From assembly GCF_900625025.1 (NCBI RefSeq), contig NZ_LR130574.1:372001-436000 (forward strand): a stretch of 64,000 nt of DNA, in the 5' to 3' direction. The DNA comes from Lachnoclostridium sp. Marseille-P6806. Lineage in GTDB: Bacteria > Bacillota > Clostridia > Lachnospirales > Lachnospiraceae. Positions 62,566 to 64,000 of the stretch are shown here, piece by piece (positions within the stretch are counted from its first letter, which is position 1; every line of letters starts with the position of its first letter). The notes under the pieces are model-generated. The model saw only the letters and a program-made list of their open reading frames with translations, did not search any database and was not told the DNA's origin. The translations under genes and the position numbers were made by a program.

Positions 62566-63909
62566 TTATTTCCCGAGCTCCTTAAGGAGCAGCTCTTTCG
62601 CTTTATCCATCTGATTATCCGTCCCGTCCTCCCGGTATGCCTCCGCGTCGAGAGGAAGAACGACGTCCGGCGTGATGCCCACATGATTGATATCGCGCCC
62701 GTTTCTCGTGAAATAAGCAGCCGTCGTCAACTTGACCGCAGTTCCGTCCTGTAAATCATAGACCGTCTGTACCACGCCCTTGCCATAGGTTTGCGTCCCG
62801 ACAAGCGTTCCGATCCCGGCGTCCTGTATCGCTCCGGAGAGAATTTCCGACGCGCTCGCCGAATAGTCGTTCACAAGCACGACCAGCGGCAGAGAAAATG
62901 CGTGCTTTCCGCTCGCGCTGTACTCCGTGCGCTCGCCGTCCCGATCCTCATAGTAGAAGATCAGCCCCTCCGGAAGAAGCTGCTCGGCAATCTCCGTCAC
63001 CGTCGTCACATTGCCCCCGGGGTTCCCTCGCAGATCGAGAATCATGCCTTTCATCCCCTGCTCCCGGAGCGAGGCGAGCGCTTCCTCGAACTGCCCCGAG
63101 GTGACGTCGTCAAACTCGGCGATCGCAATATACCCGATCTGATTCTCGAGCATTTCGGACAGAACGGTCTCGGAGCTCACCTTGCCGCGGATGATCTGCA
63201 CCTCAAGGTAATCGGGGTTTCCCTCCCGATAGAGCGTCAGATGGACAGGCGTTCCCTCCGGCCCGCGGATCATGCTCACCACCGTCTCCAGATCCGAGCC
63301 CATCGTCTCCTCGCCCTCGACCTTATAGATGATGTCTCCCGCCTCAAGTCCGGCCGCCTCCGCAGGGGACTGCCGTATCGTCCCGGTGATGACCGGCGCG
63401 TCCGAATCCGTGTTCCAGCTCACATAGGCGCCGATGCCGTAATAAACTCCCTCCGTCTCGGCGTCCAGCTCCGCAAGCTCGTCCTCATTGTAGTAGACCG
63501 AGTAGGGATCCTCCAGCGATTCCATCAGTCCGCGGTAGAGCCCGCTTTCTTTCTGCTCCCGGCTCGTGTCATCCGCATAATAATAGACCGAATCGATCAG
63601 CTCCTCGATCTGGCGGAGCTTGCGGATCGACTCAGAGCGGACCGCGCTCCCCGGAGTACGGGTTTCGGACGGCTCCGAGGGGAGCGCCGCCATCCCGCCG
63701 GTCCCTTCCCACGAGAGCTTCCCGCTGTGCAGAAGCGCCCCGGCTGCATATGCTCCCCCGAGAAGACAGATCAAAACGCCGGTGAGAATACCGGCAATAA
63801 AAAAGCGGGCCCCCATCCCCGGGCGCTTCCGCCCCTCTCCCGGAACGCTGTTCTGTCCCCGGCCATCATTCTGTCCCGGACGCTGATCCGGCATCCGATA
63901 TTCTGTCAT
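62566..63909 (-). CDS. ctpA: S41-family C-terminal processing peptidase
   Basis: A 447-residue serine protease with a disordered basic N-terminus, one transmembrane helix (about 35-57), an external PDZ domain (from about 150) and an S41 domain with SASASEIL (nucleophile) and YGKGVVQ (general-base Lys). It likely trims secreted or wall-linked proteins. Start 63909 uses GGAGG of repeat R9 as Shine-Dalgarno. In other Firmicutes it follows ftsEX, which would lie beyond the window's right edge. Confidence 0.92.
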   Translation of the reverse strand: MTEYRMPDQRPGQNDGRGQNSVPGEGRKRPGMGARFFIAGILTGVLICLLGGAYAAGALLHSGKLSWEGTGGMAALPSEPSETRTPGSAVRSESIRKLRQIEELIDSVYYYADDTSREQKESGLYRGLMESLEDPYSVYYNEDELAELDAETEGVYYGIGAYVSWNTDSDAPVITGTIRQSPAEAAGLEAGDIIYKVEGEETMGSDLETVVSMIRGPEGTPVHLTLYREGNPDYLEVQIIRGKVSSETVLSEMLENQIGYIAIAEFDDVTSGQFEEALASLREQGMKGMILDLRGNPGGNVTTVTEIAEQLLPEGLIFYYEDRDGERTEYSASGKHAFSLPLVVLVNDYSASASEILSGAIQDAGIGTLVGTQTYGKGVVQTVYDLQDGTAVKLTTAAYFTRNGRDINHVGITPDVVLPLDAEAYREDGTDNQMDKAKELLLKELGK

Positions 63910-63913
63910 AGTA

Positions 63914-63982
63914 TTCCTCCATGCCGAAGCGTTCCTCAGCGAGGCACGCGCTGAAAAATCCGCGCAGGCGGTTTTACGGCGT
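63914..63982 (-). repeat. Intergenic repeat copy R9 upstream of ctpA
   Basis: CCGTAAAACCGCCTGCGCGG, then ATTTTTCAGCGCGTGCCTCG, then CTGAGGAACGCTTCGGCATG and GAGGAATAC. It keeps two hairpins. The last 18 bases of the window may hold the end of the next gene, but no frame can be chosen. Confidence 0.75.
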
Positions 63983-64000
63983 CCGCGTCACAGATAATTC

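Overview
The window looks like part of a GC-rich Firmicutes chromosome, most likely a Lachnospiraceae-like fermentative Clostridium. The reasons are the uvrBA operon with a Bacillus/Clostridium-type LexA box, the cdaA-cdaR-glmM operon, the rqcP-divIC-tilS-hpt-ftsH order, a TSCPD protein of the TIGR03905 type, a DUF6320 protein, a free-standing FprA flavodiiron protein, rubredoxin, and ATP-dependent PEP carboxykinase with acetate kinase. Almost all of it is housekeeping. Most genes are on the minus strand; the plus-strand exceptions are fprA, the TSCPD gene with murG, and a three-gene cluster at 30.6-34.0 kb. I see no rRNA, tRNA, IS element, prophage or CRISPR array.

Layout. 1-8 kb: a cut-off sensor/regulator, a UgpC/MsmX-type sugar ABC ATPase, a DUF624 membrane protein, a hypothetical anchored protein, a lysophospholipase-like hydrolase, metG, map and rpe. 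8.9-14.9 kb: split transketolase, L-ribulose-5-P 4-epimerase, an FGGY sugar kinase, a membrane-anchored Mrr-type nuclease and a phosphoesterase with an odd repeat tail. The kinase, epimerase, transketolase and rpe form one route from pentoses into the pentose phosphate pathway. 15-23 kb: pckA, rsmI, trmN6, ricT, holB, a guanylate-kinase-like gene and pyk. 23-30.5 kb: fprA, an oxidoreductase, an AlkD-like protein, pgi, TSCPD-murG and fba. 30.6-36 kb: the acyltransferase/DUF6320/esterase cluster, then a GH13 amylase. 36-47.5 kb: ftsH, hpt, tilS, divIC, rqcP, HU, rubredoxin, cca, ackA, proS, leuA. 47.6-56 kb: a variant HPr, glmM, cdaR, cdaA, two membrane proteins, comF and recD2. 56-64 kb: mreB, uvrA, uvrB and a C-terminal processing protease.

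The main unusual signals are these. (1) A modular intergenic repeat recurs at about ten gene junctions, always in the direction of transcription; its first half often supplies a TAG stop codon and its last half supplies the Shine-Dalgarno of the next gene. (2) A C9 homopolymer forms most of the -35/-10 spacer of a promoter candidate upstream of the amylase, a layout typical of phase variation. (3) An HPr paralogue keeps His15 but lacks Arg17 and Ser46. (4) The three-gene acyltransferase/zinc-ribbon membrane protein/Notum-like esterase cluster has no assigned role and seems to start leaderless. (5) A phosphoesterase carries about 13 tandem pentapeptides of the form RLPEV. Function calls rest on reading motifs by eye; no database search was possible.
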